From: Sphingoaurantiacus capsulatus
GTDB lineage: Bacteria; Pseudomonadota; Alphaproteobacteria; Sphingomonadales; Sphingomonadaceae
Length of the DNA stretch: 64,000 bases
Direction of reading: 5' to 3'
NCBI RefSeq assembly: GCF_042648405.1
Contig: NZ_JBHRXV010000006.1
Coordinates: forward strand, 1 to 64,000
Positions 26,040 through 35,981 of the stretch are shown piece by piece. Position 1 is the first letter of the stretch. Each line of letters opens with the position of its first letter. Under the pieces are notes generated by a model that made no database searches, was not told where the DNA came from, and worked only from the letters and a program-made list of their open reading frames with translations. The position numbers and the translations under genes are program-made.

Positions 26040-28124
26040 ATGAAACTTTGGAAGAAGGCGGCGCTTGCCGTCGCCGCATTGATCGTCGTCGTCCTGATCG
26101 CCCTCGCCACCTGGGAACGCGCCACCGCCAACACCCCCGCCGCTGACCCCACGCGCATCTACGATGTCCGCATCGTCCGCGATACTTGGGGCGTCCCTCA
26201 CATCTTCGGCAAGACCGACGCCGACGTCGCCCATGGCATCGGCTACGCGCATGCCGAGGACGACTTCGCCACCCTGCAGGAAGTGTTCGCCGCCACCCGC
26301 GGTCGCGCCGGGGCATTGCTCGGCGAAGACGGCGCCAAGGCCGACTATGCCGTCCACCTGCTCGACGCCCGCGCCACCGCACGGCGGCAGATGGCAAAGC
26401 TGGCGCCTGACACGCGCGCGCTGCTCGTCGCCTACGCCGCCGGCTTCAACAAATATGCTGCGCAGCATCCCGAGGAAGTGAAGCTCGGCGGGCTGTTTCC
26501 GATGACCGCGGAGGATGTCGTCGCCGGCTTCGCCTTCCGCGCGCCCTTCTTCTTCGGGCTCGACCGGGTGATCGGCTCGCTCGCCGAAGGCAAGCTGCCC
26601 GACCGCGACGCCCCCGATGTCGGCGAGCGCGGCTCCAACGGCTTTGCCGTCGCCCCGTCGCGCTCGGCCGATGGCGTCACCCGGCTGGTCAACAATTCGC
26701 ACCAGCCGTGGGAGGGCGGCGTCGCCTGGTATGAGCTGGTCGTCCACAGCGAACAGGGCTGGGACTTCGCCGGCGCCAACTTCCCCGGGGCGCCCTACCC
26801 GCTGATGGGCCACAACAAGACTCTCGGCTGGGCGAACACCGTCAACCGCCCCGACCTGATCGACGTGTACAAGCTCGCGCTGTCCGAAGACGGCCAGCGC
26901 TACCGCTTCGACGGCGAATGGCTGCCGCTGCAATCGAAACGCGTGTGGCTGCGCGTGAAGATGGGGCCATTCACCCTCCCCGTGCCGCAGACCCTCCATC
27001 GCTCGGTCCACGGCCCGGTGATCGTCAACGGCCTCGGCGCCTTCGCCGTCCGCTACGCCGGCATCGATGACGCCTCGAACGTCGAGCAATATTACCGGCT
27101 CAACAAGGCGAAGGACTTCGCCGAGTGGCGGTCGATCATGGCCCGCCAGGGCGTCGCCTCGACCAACTTCGTCTATGCCGACGCCGCCGGAAACATCGGC
27201 ATGTTCTACAACGCCCGCTTCCCCAAGCGGGCCGCCGGGTGCGACTGGAAGGGCGTGCTGCCCGGCGACACCTCGAAGGCGCTGTGGACCGGCTATCTGC
27301 CGTTCGACGGCGGGCCGCACCTGATCAACCCACCCTCGGGCTATGTCGCCAACGCCAACAACACGCCGTTCATCGCCAGCACGCCCGCCGACGATCTGAA
27401 GCGCGACGCCTACTCGCCGCTGCTCGGCATCGAGAACGGCATGACCAACCGCGCGGTGCGGATGATCGAGCTGTTCGAGGGCGACGCCTCGCTGACTCGC
27501 GACGAGCTCGACGTGCTGAAGATGGACAAGGGCTACAGCCGCCAGAGCTGGGTCGGGCCGTGGATGCTCTCCCTCCTCGCGGTGCGCGACCCCAAGCTTG
27601 CCGACGCACAGGCGCTGCTGCGGCAGTGGGACTGGACGCTCGACGGCAAGGGCCGCGTCGACGCGCTGGCGGCGCTAATGGTCGCCGCCGGCGCCCGCAA
27701 CGCCTACCGGCTCCAGGCGCTGCCTGACCCCGCGGAGAAACTCACCGATGCCGTCGACTTCATCACCCGCCACCACGGCCGGCTCGACCCGCCGCTGTCC
27801 GCCCTGCTGCGGGTGGAACGCGGCAAGCTGAGCCTGCCCGTCTATGGCGGCCCCGATGCGCTGCGGGCGATCTACTGGGACCGTGACGAGGCGACCGGGC
27901 ATCTCGTCGCCGACCATGGCGACAGCTATGTCATGATGGTCGAATGGCCGAAGGACGGCCGCGTCGCCTCGCGCAGCATCCACCAGTTCGGCGCCGCCAC
28001 CACCCGCCCGTCGTCGAAACATTATGGCGATCAGTCGCCTTTGTTCGTGCGCGAGCAATATAAGCCTATATGGTTCGAAGCGGACGACCTTAAGCCGCAC
28101 ATCGCCCGCGAGTATCGCCCGTAG
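26040..28124 (+). CDS. Penicillin acylase family protein
   Basis: A 694-residue Ntn-hydrolase. Residues 8-24 are a signal or anchor segment (ALAVAALIVVVLIALAT). The alpha region begins IVRDTWGVPHIFGKTDAD and the self-processing site is VGERGSNGFAV, where Ser199 becomes the N-terminal nucleophile of the beta subunit; NNSHQPWEGG follows. The family hydrolyses amide bonds, including beta-lactam side chains and acyl-homoserine lactones; the substrate is open, and quorum-signal degradation is possible. It is periplasmic. GGGGAGG lies ~9 nt upstream of ATG 26040, right after the repeat pair. Confidence 0.9.
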   Translation: MKLWKKAALAVAALIVVVLIALATWERATANTPAADPTRIYDVRIVRDTWGVPHIFGKTDADVAHGIGYAHAEDDFATLQEVFAATRGRAGALLGEDGAKADYAVHLLDARATARRQMAKLAPDTRALLVAYAAGFNKYAAQHPEEVKLGGLFPMTAEDVVAGFAFRAPFFFGLDRVIGSLAEGKLPDRDAPDVGERGSNGFAVAPSRSADGVTRLVNNSHQPWEGGVAWYELVVHSEQGWDFAGANFPGAPYPLMGHNKTLGWANTVNRPDLIDVYKLALSEDGQRYRFDGEWLPLQSKRVWLRVKMGPFTLPVPQTLHRSVHGPVIVNGLGAFAVRYAGIDDASNVEQYYRLNKAKDFAEWRSIMARQGVASTNFVYADAAGNIGMFYNARFPKRAAGCDWKGVLPGDTSKALWTGYLPFDGGPHLINPPSGYVANANNTPFIASTPADDLKRDAYSPLLGIENGMTNRAVRMIELFEGDASLTRDELDVLKMDKGYSRQSWVGPWMLSLLAVRDPKLADAQALLRQWDWTLDGKGRVDALAALMVAAGARNAYRLQALPDPAEKLTDAVDFITRHHGRLDPPLSALLRVERGKLSLPVYGGPDALRAIYWDRDEATGHLVADHGDSYVMMVEWPKDGRVASRSIHQFGAATTRPSSKHYGDQSPLFVREQYKPIWFEADDLKPHIAREYRP

Positions 28125-28181
28125 CCGCCGCGTGCCCGGTCTGGCATGAAGGTCCGCGACACAGGTGGTGGGAGTGATTGC

Positions 28182-30965
28182 ATGGCAGGCAAATGGCTGG
28201 CGCTTTTCGCCGCGGGAATGATGCTGGTGGGTGGCGGCGATGCCGTTGCCGCCAAGCGCGACAAGAAGGCCGACAAAGCCGCCGCTGCCGCCACCGGTCC
28301 CAGCCCCGAGCTGATCGCCTCGGTTAACATTCCCTACGAACAGTTCACGCTGTCGAACGGCTTGCGCGTCGTCGTGCACACCGACCGCAAGGTGCCGATC
28401 GTCGCCACCTCGATCTGGTATCATGTCGGTTCCAAGGACGAGCCCGAGGGCAAGACCGGCTTCGCCCATCTGTTCGAACATTTCATGTTCGAGGGGTCGG
28501 AGCATGTGAAGGACTTCGACAAGCCGCTTGAGGATGCCGGCGGCACCGGCATGAACGGCTCCACCTGGTTCGACCGCACCAATTATGTGCAGACGGTGCC
28601 GACCGGCGCGCTCGACCTCGTGCTGTTCATGGAATCGGATCGCATGGGCCATCTGCTCGGGCGGCTGAACAAGGAGTCGCTCGATCAGCAGCGCGGCGTC
28701 GTCCAGAACGAGAAGCGCCAGGGCGACAACCAGCCCTACGGCATGGTCGAATATGAGATGCTGGCCGCGCTGTTCCCCGAAGGCCACGGCTATCGCCACT
28801 CGACGATCGGCTCGATGGAGGATCTCTCCGCCGCCAGCCTCGACGACGTGAAGGAGTGGTTCCGCACCTGGAACACGCCGAACAACGCCGTCCTCGTGCT
28901 CGCCGGCGACATCGACGTCGCCACCGCGAAGCCGATGGTCGAGAAATATTTCGGCGACATCCCCGCCGGCCCGCCGGTCAAGCGGATGAAGGACAGCGTG
29001 CCCGAGCATGTGAACGTCCGCCGATCGGTGATGCAGGACCGCGTCGCGCAGGCGCGCGTCTATCGCGTGTGGGTCGCGCCGGGCCGCACCGACACGGTGA
29101 CGCCCTCATTGGACGTCGGCGCCGCGATCCTCGCCGGCGGCAACAGCTCGCGGTTCTACAACGACCTCGTCCGCGACAAGAAGCTGGCGACCGGCGTGCG
29201 TGGCTATGTGCAGGCGCATGAATCGGCGAGCTTCTTCCAGCTCGAGGCCGATGTGGCGCCCGGCGTCGACCCCAGGCTGGTGGACGCCCGCGTCGACGAG
29301 CTAGTGAACCAGTTCCTCGCCGAAGGCCCGACCGCCGACGAGGTGGCGCGCGTCGCCACCCGCGCGGTCGCCGGCACCATCCGCGGCCTCGAACAGGTCG
29401 GCGGCTTCGGCGGCAAGGCCGCGACGCTCGCCGAAGCGGCGCTCTATGCGGGCGACCCCGGCTTCTACAAGACCGAGCTACAGCGTTACGCCGATGCGAC
29501 GCCGGCCAGCGTCCTCGCCGCCACCCGCCGCTGGATCAACGACGGCGCCTTCGCACTGACCGTGCTGCCCTATGGCACCCCGCAGGCGAGCGGCAAGGGC
29601 GTAGACCGCAGCAAGCTGCCCGCCGTCACCGCCGGCACCGAACTGGACTTCCCCGCCGTCGAGCGCGCCAAGCTGTCGAACGGCATCCAAATCGTGTTCG
29701 CCCGCCGCGCCACCGTGCCGGTCGTCCATCTGTCGATGAACTTCGATGCCGGCATCGCCGCCGATTCCCGCGCCAAGCCGGGCGTCGGCAACCTCACGCT
29801 GTCGCTGCTCGACGAGGGGACGGAAAAGCGCACCGCCATCCAGATCGCCGAGGAAGCCGAGCGGCTGGGCGCGGCGATCGGCATGGGCAGCGACGTCGAC
29901 AGCACCCGTGTCGCCGTCTCGGCGCTGAAGGCCAATCTCGCCCCGTCGATCGACCTTTGGGCCGACATCATCCGCAACCCGACCTTCGCCCCGACCGAGA
30001 TCGAGCGGCTGCGCGGCATCACCTTGGCGCGCATCGACAATGAGTTCGACCAGCCCGCCGCCCTGGCGCTACGCGTGCTGCCGCCGATCCTCTACGGCAC
30101 CAGCCATCCCTACGGCGTGGCGCTGACCGGTACCGGCACGGCCGACGGCGTCCGCGCCGCCACGCGCGACGACCTCGCCGCCTTCCACGACACATGGCTG
30201 CGACCGGACAACGCCACCATCTTCGTCGTCGGCGACACCAGCCTCGCCGCGGTGACGCCGCTGCTCGAAAAGGCGTTCGGTGACTGGCGTAACCCGCAGG
30301 ACGCGAAGGGCACGAAGAGCTTCACCACCGCCACCGCGCCGGCCAGCAGCCGCATCGTGCTGATCGACCGCCCGGGGTCGCCGCAGTCCTTCATCCTCGG
30401 CGGTGCTCCGCTCCCGGTGCGCGGTGTCGACGATCCGCTGACGCTCTATGCCGCCAACGAGGTGCTCGGCGGCTCCTTCCTGGCGCGCATCAACAACAAT
30501 CTGCGCGAGACCAAGGGCTGGTCCTACGGCGCCTACACCAACGTGCGCGGCGCGGTGGAGCAGATGCCGTTCATCATCCAGGCGCCGGTGCAGACCGACA
30601 AGACGGCGGAATCGATCAAGGAGATCATCGCCGAGCTGCGCGCCTATCGCGGCGCGAAGCTGACCACGCCCGAGGAGCTCAATCGCATCATCGAGGGCAA
30701 CACCCGGAGTCTCCCCGGCAGCTTCGAGACTGCCGCCAGCGTGCTCGGCTCGATCGAGCGCAACAAGGTCTACGGCCGCCCCGACGACTATCAGGAGAAG
30801 CTCGCCGACCGCTACCGCGCGCTGACCGCCGCCGATCTCAACGGCGCGATCAGCCGCTACATCAACCCCGACCAGCTGGTCTGGGTGGTGGTCGGCGACC
30901 GCTCGAAGGTCGAGGCGCCGCTCAAGACGCTCGGCCTGCCGGTCGAGGTGCGCTCGGCAAGGTAG
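28182..30965 (+). CDS. Exported M16 family zinc peptidase, tandem-domain
   Basis: A 927-residue pitrilysin/insulinase-type protein with a signal peptide (LALFAAGMMLVGGGDAVAA). The first half is the active unit: inverted zinc motif HLFEH (His96, Glu99, His100) and a downstream Glu in RGVVQNEKRQGDNQP. The second half (from ~SNGIQIVFARRATVPVVHL) keeps the fold but lacks HxxEH, the usual inactive partner. The two halves form a closing chamber that degrades peptides in the periplasm. ATG 28182 is preferred to 28146 because GGGAG precedes it and the signal peptide starts there. Confidence 0.92.
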   Translation: MAGKWLALFAAGMMLVGGGDAVAAKRDKKADKAAAAATGPSPELIASVNIPYEQFTLSNGLRVVVHTDRKVPIVATSIWYHVGSKDEPEGKTGFAHLFEHFMFEGSEHVKDFDKPLEDAGGTGMNGSTWFDRTNYVQTVPTGALDLVLFMESDRMGHLLGRLNKESLDQQRGVVQNEKRQGDNQPYGMVEYEMLAALFPEGHGYRHSTIGSMEDLSAASLDDVKEWFRTWNTPNNAVLVLAGDIDVATAKPMVEKYFGDIPAGPPVKRMKDSVPEHVNVRRSVMQDRVAQARVYRVWVAPGRTDTVTPSLDVGAAILAGGNSSRFYNDLVRDKKLATGVRGYVQAHESASFFQLEADVAPGVDPRLVDARVDELVNQFLAEGPTADEVARVATRAVAGTIRGLEQVGGFGGKAATLAEAALYAGDPGFYKTELQRYADATPASVLAATRRWINDGAFALTVLPYGTPQASGKGVDRSKLPAVTAGTELDFPAVERAKLSNGIQIVFARRATVPVVHLSMNFDAGIAADSRAKPGVGNLTLSLLDEGTEKRTAIQIAEEAERLGAAIGMGSDVDSTRVAVSALKANLAPSIDLWADIIRNPTFAPTEIERLRGITLARIDNEFDQPAALALRVLPPILYGTSHPYGVALTGTGTADGVRAATRDDLAAFHDTWLRPDNATIFVVGDTSLAAVTPLLEKAFGDWRNPQDAKGTKSFTTATAPASSRIVLIDRPGSPQSFILGGAPLPVRGVDDPLTLYAANEVLGGSFLARINNNLRETKGWSYGAYTNVRGAVEQMPFIIQAPVQTDKTAESIKEIIAELRAYRGAKLTTPEELNRIIEGNTRSLPGSFETAASVLGSIERNKVYGRPDDYQEKLADRYRALTAADLNGAISRYINPDQLVWVVVGDRSKVEAPLKTLGLPVEVRSAR

Positions 30966-31036
30966 GCGTGCGGCAGGCCGACGCACGTCGCGGTCATCGA
31001 ATTGTACCTGTAACGACCGTCGCCTAGACGGTCGCC

Positions 31037-31588
31037 ATGTCGACCGATGACCTTGCGCCCGCCGCGGCGCCGAAGCTGCGGCCGTTGCCGCTCCTGATCT
31101 TCAGCTCGCGCTGGCTGCAGCTGCCGCTCTACGTCGGGCTGATCGCCGCGCAGTGCGTCTATGTGTTCCTGTTCCTGAAGGAACTGGTGCATCTGGTGAT
31201 GCATGCCTGGGAGTATGACGAGGAGCAGATCATGCTCGTCGTCCTCGGCCTCATCGACGTGGTGATGATTTCCAACCTGCTCGTCATGGTGATCGTCGGC
31301 GGTTACGAGACCTTCGTGTCGCGCCTCGGCCTCAAGGGCCACCCCGACCAGCCGGAATGGCTGAGCCACGTCAACGCCGGCGTCTTGAAGGTGAAGCTGG
31401 CGATGGCAATCATCGGCATCTCGTCCATCCACCTGCTGCGCACCTTCATCGAGGCGGGCGCGCTCGGCCAGCCGACCGGGCGGATCACCGCCGACGCGGT
31501 GCTGTGGCAGACGATCATCCACATGGCATTCATCGCCTCGGCGATCGGCATCGCCTGGGTCGACCGGATGACGCAGACCAAGCACTAG
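31037..31588 (+). CDS. YqhA family (UPF0114) membrane protein
   Basis: A 183-residue protein with four transmembrane helices, including SRWLQLPLYVGLIAAQCVYV and MLVVLGLIDVVMISNLLVMV, followed by the family signature IVGGYETFVSRL. The function of YqhA/UPF0114 proteins is not established. It starts MSTDDLAPAAAPKLRPLP after a short gap. The stop overlaps the end of the convergent DMT transporter by 3 bp. Confidence 0.9.
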   Translation: MSTDDLAPAAAPKLRPLPLLIFSSRWLQLPLYVGLIAAQCVYVFLFLKELVHLVMHAWEYDEEQIMLVVLGLIDVVMISNLLVMVIVGGYETFVSRLGLKGHPDQPEWLSHVNAGVLKVKLAMAIIGISSIHLLRTFIEAGALGQPTGRITADAVLWQTIIHMAFIASAIGIAWVDRMTQTKH

Positions 31589-32418
31589 CTGAGGATCAGG
31601 ATCGCTCCTGCGGCGATGGCGAGAGCCGCGGCCGCGCGGAGCGGCGTCACCTTTTCCTTCAACCAGAACACCGCGATCAGCGTCGCGAACAGGATGCTCG
31701 TCTCGCGCAGCGCGGCGAGCGGCGCGGTCGCCTCGGCCAGCCGATAGGCATAGAGCGCGCAGCCGTAGGTGATGATCGACAGCATCCCGGCGATCACCCC
31801 CGGCTTCCATTGGTCCTTCACTGTCGCGACGAACCCCGGCCCGCTGATCCACGCGAAGAAGGCCGCGATGGCAAAGCCGAGCAGCATGAACGACCAGCCG
31901 ATATAGCTGAGCGCCGAAGGCGCCGCGCGCACGCCATTGGCGTCGACCACCGTATAGGCGGCGATGCACACGCCGGTTAGCAGCGACCAGCCCAGCGCCG
32001 CGCGGCTGATGTGGCGGCCGAGGCTCATCGCCAGCACGCCCGTCGAGATCGCAACGATGCCGGCCACCTCGGTCGGCGTCGGCACCTCGTCCATCAGCCC
32101 GATCGCCAGCAGCGCGGTCAGCGCCGGCGCCGTGCCGCGCGCGATCGGATAGGCGGCGGAGAAATCGGCGATCTGGAACGATCGCACCAGCGCATAGAGA
32201 TAGAGCAGATGGATCGCCGCCGACCCGATCAGCCACCCCCAGGCCCCGTGCGGCAGCGGCGACATGATCGCGAGCGGAATCGCGAACACCGCGCTCGACC
32301 CGTCGATCAGCGCGCGGCCGGCCATCTTGTCCTTGCCCGACTTCAGGATGGCGTTGACCACCGCATGAATGGCGCCCGACAGCAGGATGAGGGCGTAGGC
32401 GAGGTCGGTGCCGGTCAA
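31585..32418 (-). CDS. DMT superfamily (EamA) transporter
   Basis: A 277-residue permease with ten predicted helices in two EamA repeats, such as LAYALILLSGAIHAVVNAIL and the C-terminal AAAALAIAAGAILILS. It probably exports amino acids or metabolites. The start is TTG at 32418, overlapping the upstream GNAT stop in the pattern TTGA; no ATG/GTG gives a sensible N-terminus. It is therefore translationally coupled to the acetyltransferase. Confidence 0.88.
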   Translation of the reverse strand: MTGTDLAYALILLSGAIHAVVNAILKSGKDKMAGRALIDGSSAVFAIPLAIMSPLPHGAWGWLIGSAAIHLLYLYALVRSFQIADFSAAYPIARGTAPALTALLAIGLMDEVPTPTEVAGIVAISTGVLAMSLGRHISRAALGWSLLTGVCIAAYTVVDANGVRAAPSALSYIGWSFMLLGFAIAAFFAWISGPGFVATVKDQWKPGVIAGMLSIITYGCALYAYRLAEATAPLAALRETSILFATLIAVFWLKEKVTPLRAAAALAIAAGAILILS

Positions 32419-32942
32419 CGATCCCGCCACTCGCGCGCGAGGATCGCGTAGCTCACTTCGTCGACGAAGCGCTGCTCGGCCTGGTGGAACCAGGCTTCGA
32501 TCATCTCGCCCTCCAGCCGAAAGCCGAGCTTTTCGAGCAGCCGCCGCGAGCGGTTGTTCTCCATCCCGGTGATCGCGATCACTCGGTGAAGGCCCATGTC
32601 GCCGAAGAGATGCGTCAGCACCCGCCCCACCGCCTCCGGCCCTAACCCCTGCCCGAAGCTGTCGGCAAAGAAGCCGTAGCCCAGTTCCGCCTGCCGCTCG
32701 CCCGGGCCGTCGCGGTTGATGGCGATGCGGCCGATCACCCGGCCGTCGTGCTCGACGACCAGCTCCGACCAGCCGGAATCGGCGGCGGTCTTCACCATCA
32801 GCTCTTCGGTCTGTGCGCGCATCTCTTCGAGGGTGCGCCGGCGGTTGCCGATCAGCGGCCAATGCGCCTCGTTGAGCGCCTGCAGGGTCTCGACATCGTC
32901 GAGCGTGGGCGGGCGCAGCAGCAGGCGGGCGGTGGTCAGCAT
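32415..32942 (-). CDS. GNAT family N-acetyltransferase (RimJ/RimL-like)
   Basis: A 175-residue acetyltransferase with the N-terminal RLLLRPPTLDDVETLQAL, the acetyl-CoA loop region ELGYGFFADSFGQGLGPEAV and HRVIAITGMENNRSRRLLEK, as in protein or small-molecule N-acetyltransferases of the RimJ group. It is cytosolic and uses acetyl-CoA. The stop overlaps the DMT transporter TTG start. Acetylation of a metabolite exported by the transporter is possible, but only by context. Confidence 0.9.
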   Translation of the reverse strand: MLTTARLLLRPPTLDDVETLQALNEAHWPLIGNRRRTLEEMRAQTEELMVKTAADSGWSELVVEHDGRVIGRIAINRDGPGERQAELGYGFFADSFGQGLGPEAVGRVLTHLFGDMGLHRVIAITGMENNRSRRLLEKLGFRLEGEMIEAWFHQAEQRFVDEVSYAILAREWRDR

Positions 32943-33016
32943 CGACGCATGCTAGCCGCCGGACTTGGTCAGGTCATCCGCTTGCGATAGCGAGGGTATG
33001 CAATCAGGGAGCGACG

Positions 33017-33997
33017 ATGGACAATCTGGCACATGGCCTCGTGGGCGCGGCGCTCGGCGAGGCGGGGCTGAAGGAAAAGACCGGCCTCGGCATGGCCACC
33101 CTCATCCTCGCCGCCAACCTGCCCGACATCGATGTGCTGGGGCTGTTCTTCAACGAGAATCTCGCGTGGCGGCGCGGCTGGACGCATGGGCCGGTGGCGA
33201 TGCTGATCCTGCCGCCGCTGCTCGTCGCCGCAATGGTGGCGTTCGACCGCTGGCAGGCGAAGCGCGGCAAGCGGCCACCCGCTCGCCTGCCGCTCCACGT
33301 CGGCTGGCTGTTCGCGCTCGCTTATATCGGCTGGTTCACCCACCCGCTGCTCGACTTCTTCAACACCTACGGCATCCGCCTGCTGATGCCCTTCTCCGAC
33401 CGCTGGTTCTACGGCGACACCCTGTTCATCATCGACCCGTGGCTGTGGTCGGCACTGGCGATCGGCGTCTGGCTGTCGCGGCATCGCCGGCGCAGGCAAG
33501 CCACCGCCCCCCGGATACCGGCGCAGGCCAGCCTCGCGCTGGTCGCCGGCTATGCGGCGCTGATGGGCGCCAGCAGCGTCGCGGCCGAGCGCATCGCCAC
33601 GCAAGCGGTCGAGGCGCGCGGCCTCGGCCCGGTGCGCACCGCCGTCTCCAGCCCCGCCCCGGTCGATCCCTTCCGCCGCGACATCGTGGTGGCGACCGCC
33701 GACAGCTATGTCTTCGGTGAACTGCGCTGGACGCCGGCGCCGGTGCTGAAGCTGTCGGATCAGGTCGTCCCCACCAACATGGACGACCCGGCGATCGAAG
33801 CGGCGCGGCGCGAGAAGCACATGGCCGACTTCCTCTATTGGTCCCGCCTGCCCTTCGCGACGATCGAGCGGCACGCCGACGAGACCATCGTGCGGATCAC
33901 CGACGCACGCTACTCGTCGGGCGCGACCGCCGGCCGCTTCGGCGAGGTGGTGAAGCTATCGCCGGACCAGGCGGGCGGCGCGGGCGACCGCCCATAG
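33017..33997 (+). CDS. Membrane-bound metal-dependent hydrolase (YdjM/DUF457 type)
   Basis: A 326-residue protein starting MDNLAHGLVGAALGEAGLKE, followed by LAANLPDIDVLGLF and RGWTHGPVAML, the His/Asp motifs of the YdjM-like membrane hydrolases, with 4-5 helices (e.g. RLPLHVGWLFALAYIGWFTH). The C-terminal ~120 residues are soluble. The function of the family is unresolved; some members relate to LexA-regulated membrane proteins. The 3' end overlaps the convergent small membrane protein by 42 bp. Confidence 0.88.
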   Translation: MDNLAHGLVGAALGEAGLKEKTGLGMATLILAANLPDIDVLGLFFNENLAWRRGWTHGPVAMLILPPLLVAAMVAFDRWQAKRGKRPPARLPLHVGWLFALAYIGWFTHPLLDFFNTYGIRLLMPFSDRWFYGDTLFIIDPWLWSALAIGVWLSRHRRRRQATAPRIPAQASLALVAGYAALMGASSVAAERIATQAVEARGLGPVRTAVSSPAPVDPFRRDIVVATADSYVFGELRWTPAPVLKLSDQVVPTNMDDPAIEAARREKHMADFLYWSRLPFATIERHADETIVRITDARYSSGATAGRFGEVVKLSPDQAGGAGDRP

Positions 33998-34297
33998 GCC
34001 GAGGATCAGCAGCGCCGACAGCGCCGCCAGATACACCGGCCCCGCCGCCTTCACCGGGCCGTGGATCTGGTGATCGGCGGTCTCGGCGAGCAGCACGAGG
34101 ACAAGCCCGCACAGCGCGCTCCACCCCGCGACATGCCACACCGGCCGGTCGCGCACCGCCGCCCACAGCAGCGCCAGCGCCACCGCCAGCTCGTCGAACG
34201 CGGCGGGCACGAAATGCGGGCTGCCCCAGTAGCGGGCGATTTCGCCTGCAGTGAGCAGCAGGGCGATGAGCAGGGCGAGGCGGTTGAGCGCGGTCAT
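33956..34297 (-). CDS. Small integral membrane protein, unknown
   Basis: A 113-residue protein of four hydrophobic helices (RLALLIALLLTAGEIARYWG, AVALALLWAAVRDRPVWHVA, ALCGLVLVLLAETADHQI, LAALSALLILGLWAVARAAR). No family was recognised. It overlaps the convergent hydrolase end by 42 bp and is divergent from the FAD-dehydrogenase operon. The codon pattern is coherent and its length is plausible, but it stands alone, so I give moderate confidence. Confidence 0.65.
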   Translation of the reverse strand: MTALNRLALLIALLLTAGEIARYWGSPHFVPAAFDELAVALALLWAAVRDRPVWHVAGWSALCGLVLVLLAETADHQIHGPVKAAGPVYLAALSALLILGLWAVARAARLVRR

Positions 34298-34361
34298 GCC
34301 GCCTTCATAGCCCGGCTGCCGGGGTGGCGCAGCCCCAGGACATCACGCTACAGGGCGCACC

Positions 34362-35981
34362 ATGTTGCGTGTCTCCAACCTCGCCCTGCCGCTGCACCAT
34401 GCCGACGAGGCGCTGCCCGCCGCGATCTGCAAGCGGCTGCGCATCGGCGCGCGCGAACTCACCCGCTTCGCCATCGTGCGCCGCGGCAACGATGCGCGCG
34501 ACAAGAGCGACATCCAGCTCGTCTATGTCGTCGACGTGCAGGTGAAGAACGAAGGCGCGGTGCTCGCCCGCTTCCGCAAAGACCGCAACGTCCAGGTCAC
34601 CCCCGACACCCGGTACAAGTTCGTCGCGCAGGCGCCCGCCGGCGGGGGCTTCAAGCGCCCGGTGGTGATCGGCGCCGGGCCGTGCGGGCTGTTCGCGGCG
34701 CTGATTCTCGCGCAGATGGGCTACCGCCCGATCATCCTCGACCGCGGCAAAGTGGTGCGCGAGCGGACCAAGGACACCTGGGGGCTCTGGCGGAAAAGTG
34801 TGCTCAACCCTGAATCGAACGTGCAGTTCGGCGAGGGCGGCGCCGGCACCTTTTCCGACGGCAAGCTCTACAGCCGCATCAAGGATCCGCGCCACCTCGA
34901 CCGCAAGGTGCTGACCGAGTTCGTCAAGGCCGGCGCCCCGCCCGAAATCCTCACCGAGGCGCACCCGCACATCGGCACCTTCCGGCTGGTGACGATGGTC
35001 GAATCCTTGCGCGAAACCATCGAGGGGCTGGGCGGCGAGTACCGCTTCTCGACCCGCGTCGACGGCCTCGACATCGAAACCGACGCCGACGGCAACCGCC
35101 GTCTGCAGGGCCTGCACCTCCACGACGGCAGCTATCTGGAGGCCGACCATGTCGTCATGGCGATCGGCCACAGCGCCCGCGACACCTTCGCGATACTTCA
35201 CGCGGCGGGCGTGTACGTCGAGCCCAAGCCCTTCTCGATCGGCGTGCGCATCGAGCATCCGCAGTCGTGGATCGACACCGCGCGCTTCGGCGCCAATGCC
35301 GGCCACCCGATCCTCGGCGCCGCCGAATATCATATCTCGCATCACTGCTCGAACGGCCGCACCGTCTACAGCTTCTGCATGTGCCCCGGCGGTACCGTCG
35401 TCGCCGCCACCTCGGAAGAAGGGCGCGTCGCGACCAACGGCATGAGCCAATATTCGCGCAACGAGCGCAACGCCAACTCCGGCTTCGTCGTCGCCATAGA
35501 TCCCGCGCGCGACTACCCCGGCGACCCGCTCGCCGGCCTCGCGCTGCAGCGGCATTGGGAGGAGCGGGCGTTCGTCGCCGGCGGCTCCAACTACAAGGCG
35601 CCGGCGCAGCGGCTCGGCGATTTCCTCGCCGGAAAGCCGTCCACGACGCTCGGCACCGTCACCCCTTCCTACCGCCCCGGCGTCACCCCGACCGACCTCG
35701 CCGACTGCCTGCCCGACTATGTCGTCGCGGCGATGCGCGAGGCGATCCCGGTGTTCGGGCGGCAGATCCCCGGCTACGACCATCCCGACGTGGTGATGAC
35801 GGGGGTGGAGACGCGCACCTCCTCGCCGCTGCGCTTCACCCGTGGTAGCGACTTTCAGAGCCTCAACACCGCTGGGCTGTTTCCGGCGGGCGAGGGCGCG
35901 GGCTACGCCGGGGGCATCCTTTCGGCGTCGGTCGATGGCATCAAGGTCGCCGAAGCGGTGGCGCGAAGCATGGAGCAATGA
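34362..35981 (+). CDS. FAD-dependent dehydrogenase (COG2509 family)
   Basis: A 539-residue flavoprotein. A ~90-residue N-terminal domain (LALPLHHADEALPAAICKRL) precedes a Rossmann FAD site PVVIGAGPCGLFAALILAQM and the family segments SNVQFGEGGAGTFSDGKLYS and RNERNANSGFVVAIDP. The C-terminus has the second flavin contact LFPAGEGAGYAGGILSA. The family is predicted to be an oxidoreductase with no established substrate. It heads an operon in which the next two genes overlap by ATGA. Confidence 0.9.
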   Translation: MLRVSNLALPLHHADEALPAAICKRLRIGARELTRFAIVRRGNDARDKSDIQLVYVVDVQVKNEGAVLARFRKDRNVQVTPDTRYKFVAQAPAGGGFKRPVVIGAGPCGLFAALILAQMGYRPIILDRGKVVRERTKDTWGLWRKSVLNPESNVQFGEGGAGTFSDGKLYSRIKDPRHLDRKVLTEFVKAGAPPEILTEAHPHIGTFRLVTMVESLRETIEGLGGEYRFSTRVDGLDIETDADGNRRLQGLHLHDGSYLEADHVVMAIGHSARDTFAILHAAGVYVEPKPFSIGVRIEHPQSWIDTARFGANAGHPILGAAEYHISHHCSNGRTVYSFCMCPGGTVVAATSEEGRVATNGMSQYSRNERNANSGFVVAIDPARDYPGDPLAGLALQRHWEERAFVAGGSNYKAPAQRLGDFLAGKPSTTLGTVTPSYRPGVTPTDLADCLPDYVVAAMREAIPVFGRQIPGYDHPDVVMTGVETRTSSPLRFTRGSDFQSLNTAGLFPAGEGAGYAGGILSASVDGIKVAEAVARSMEQ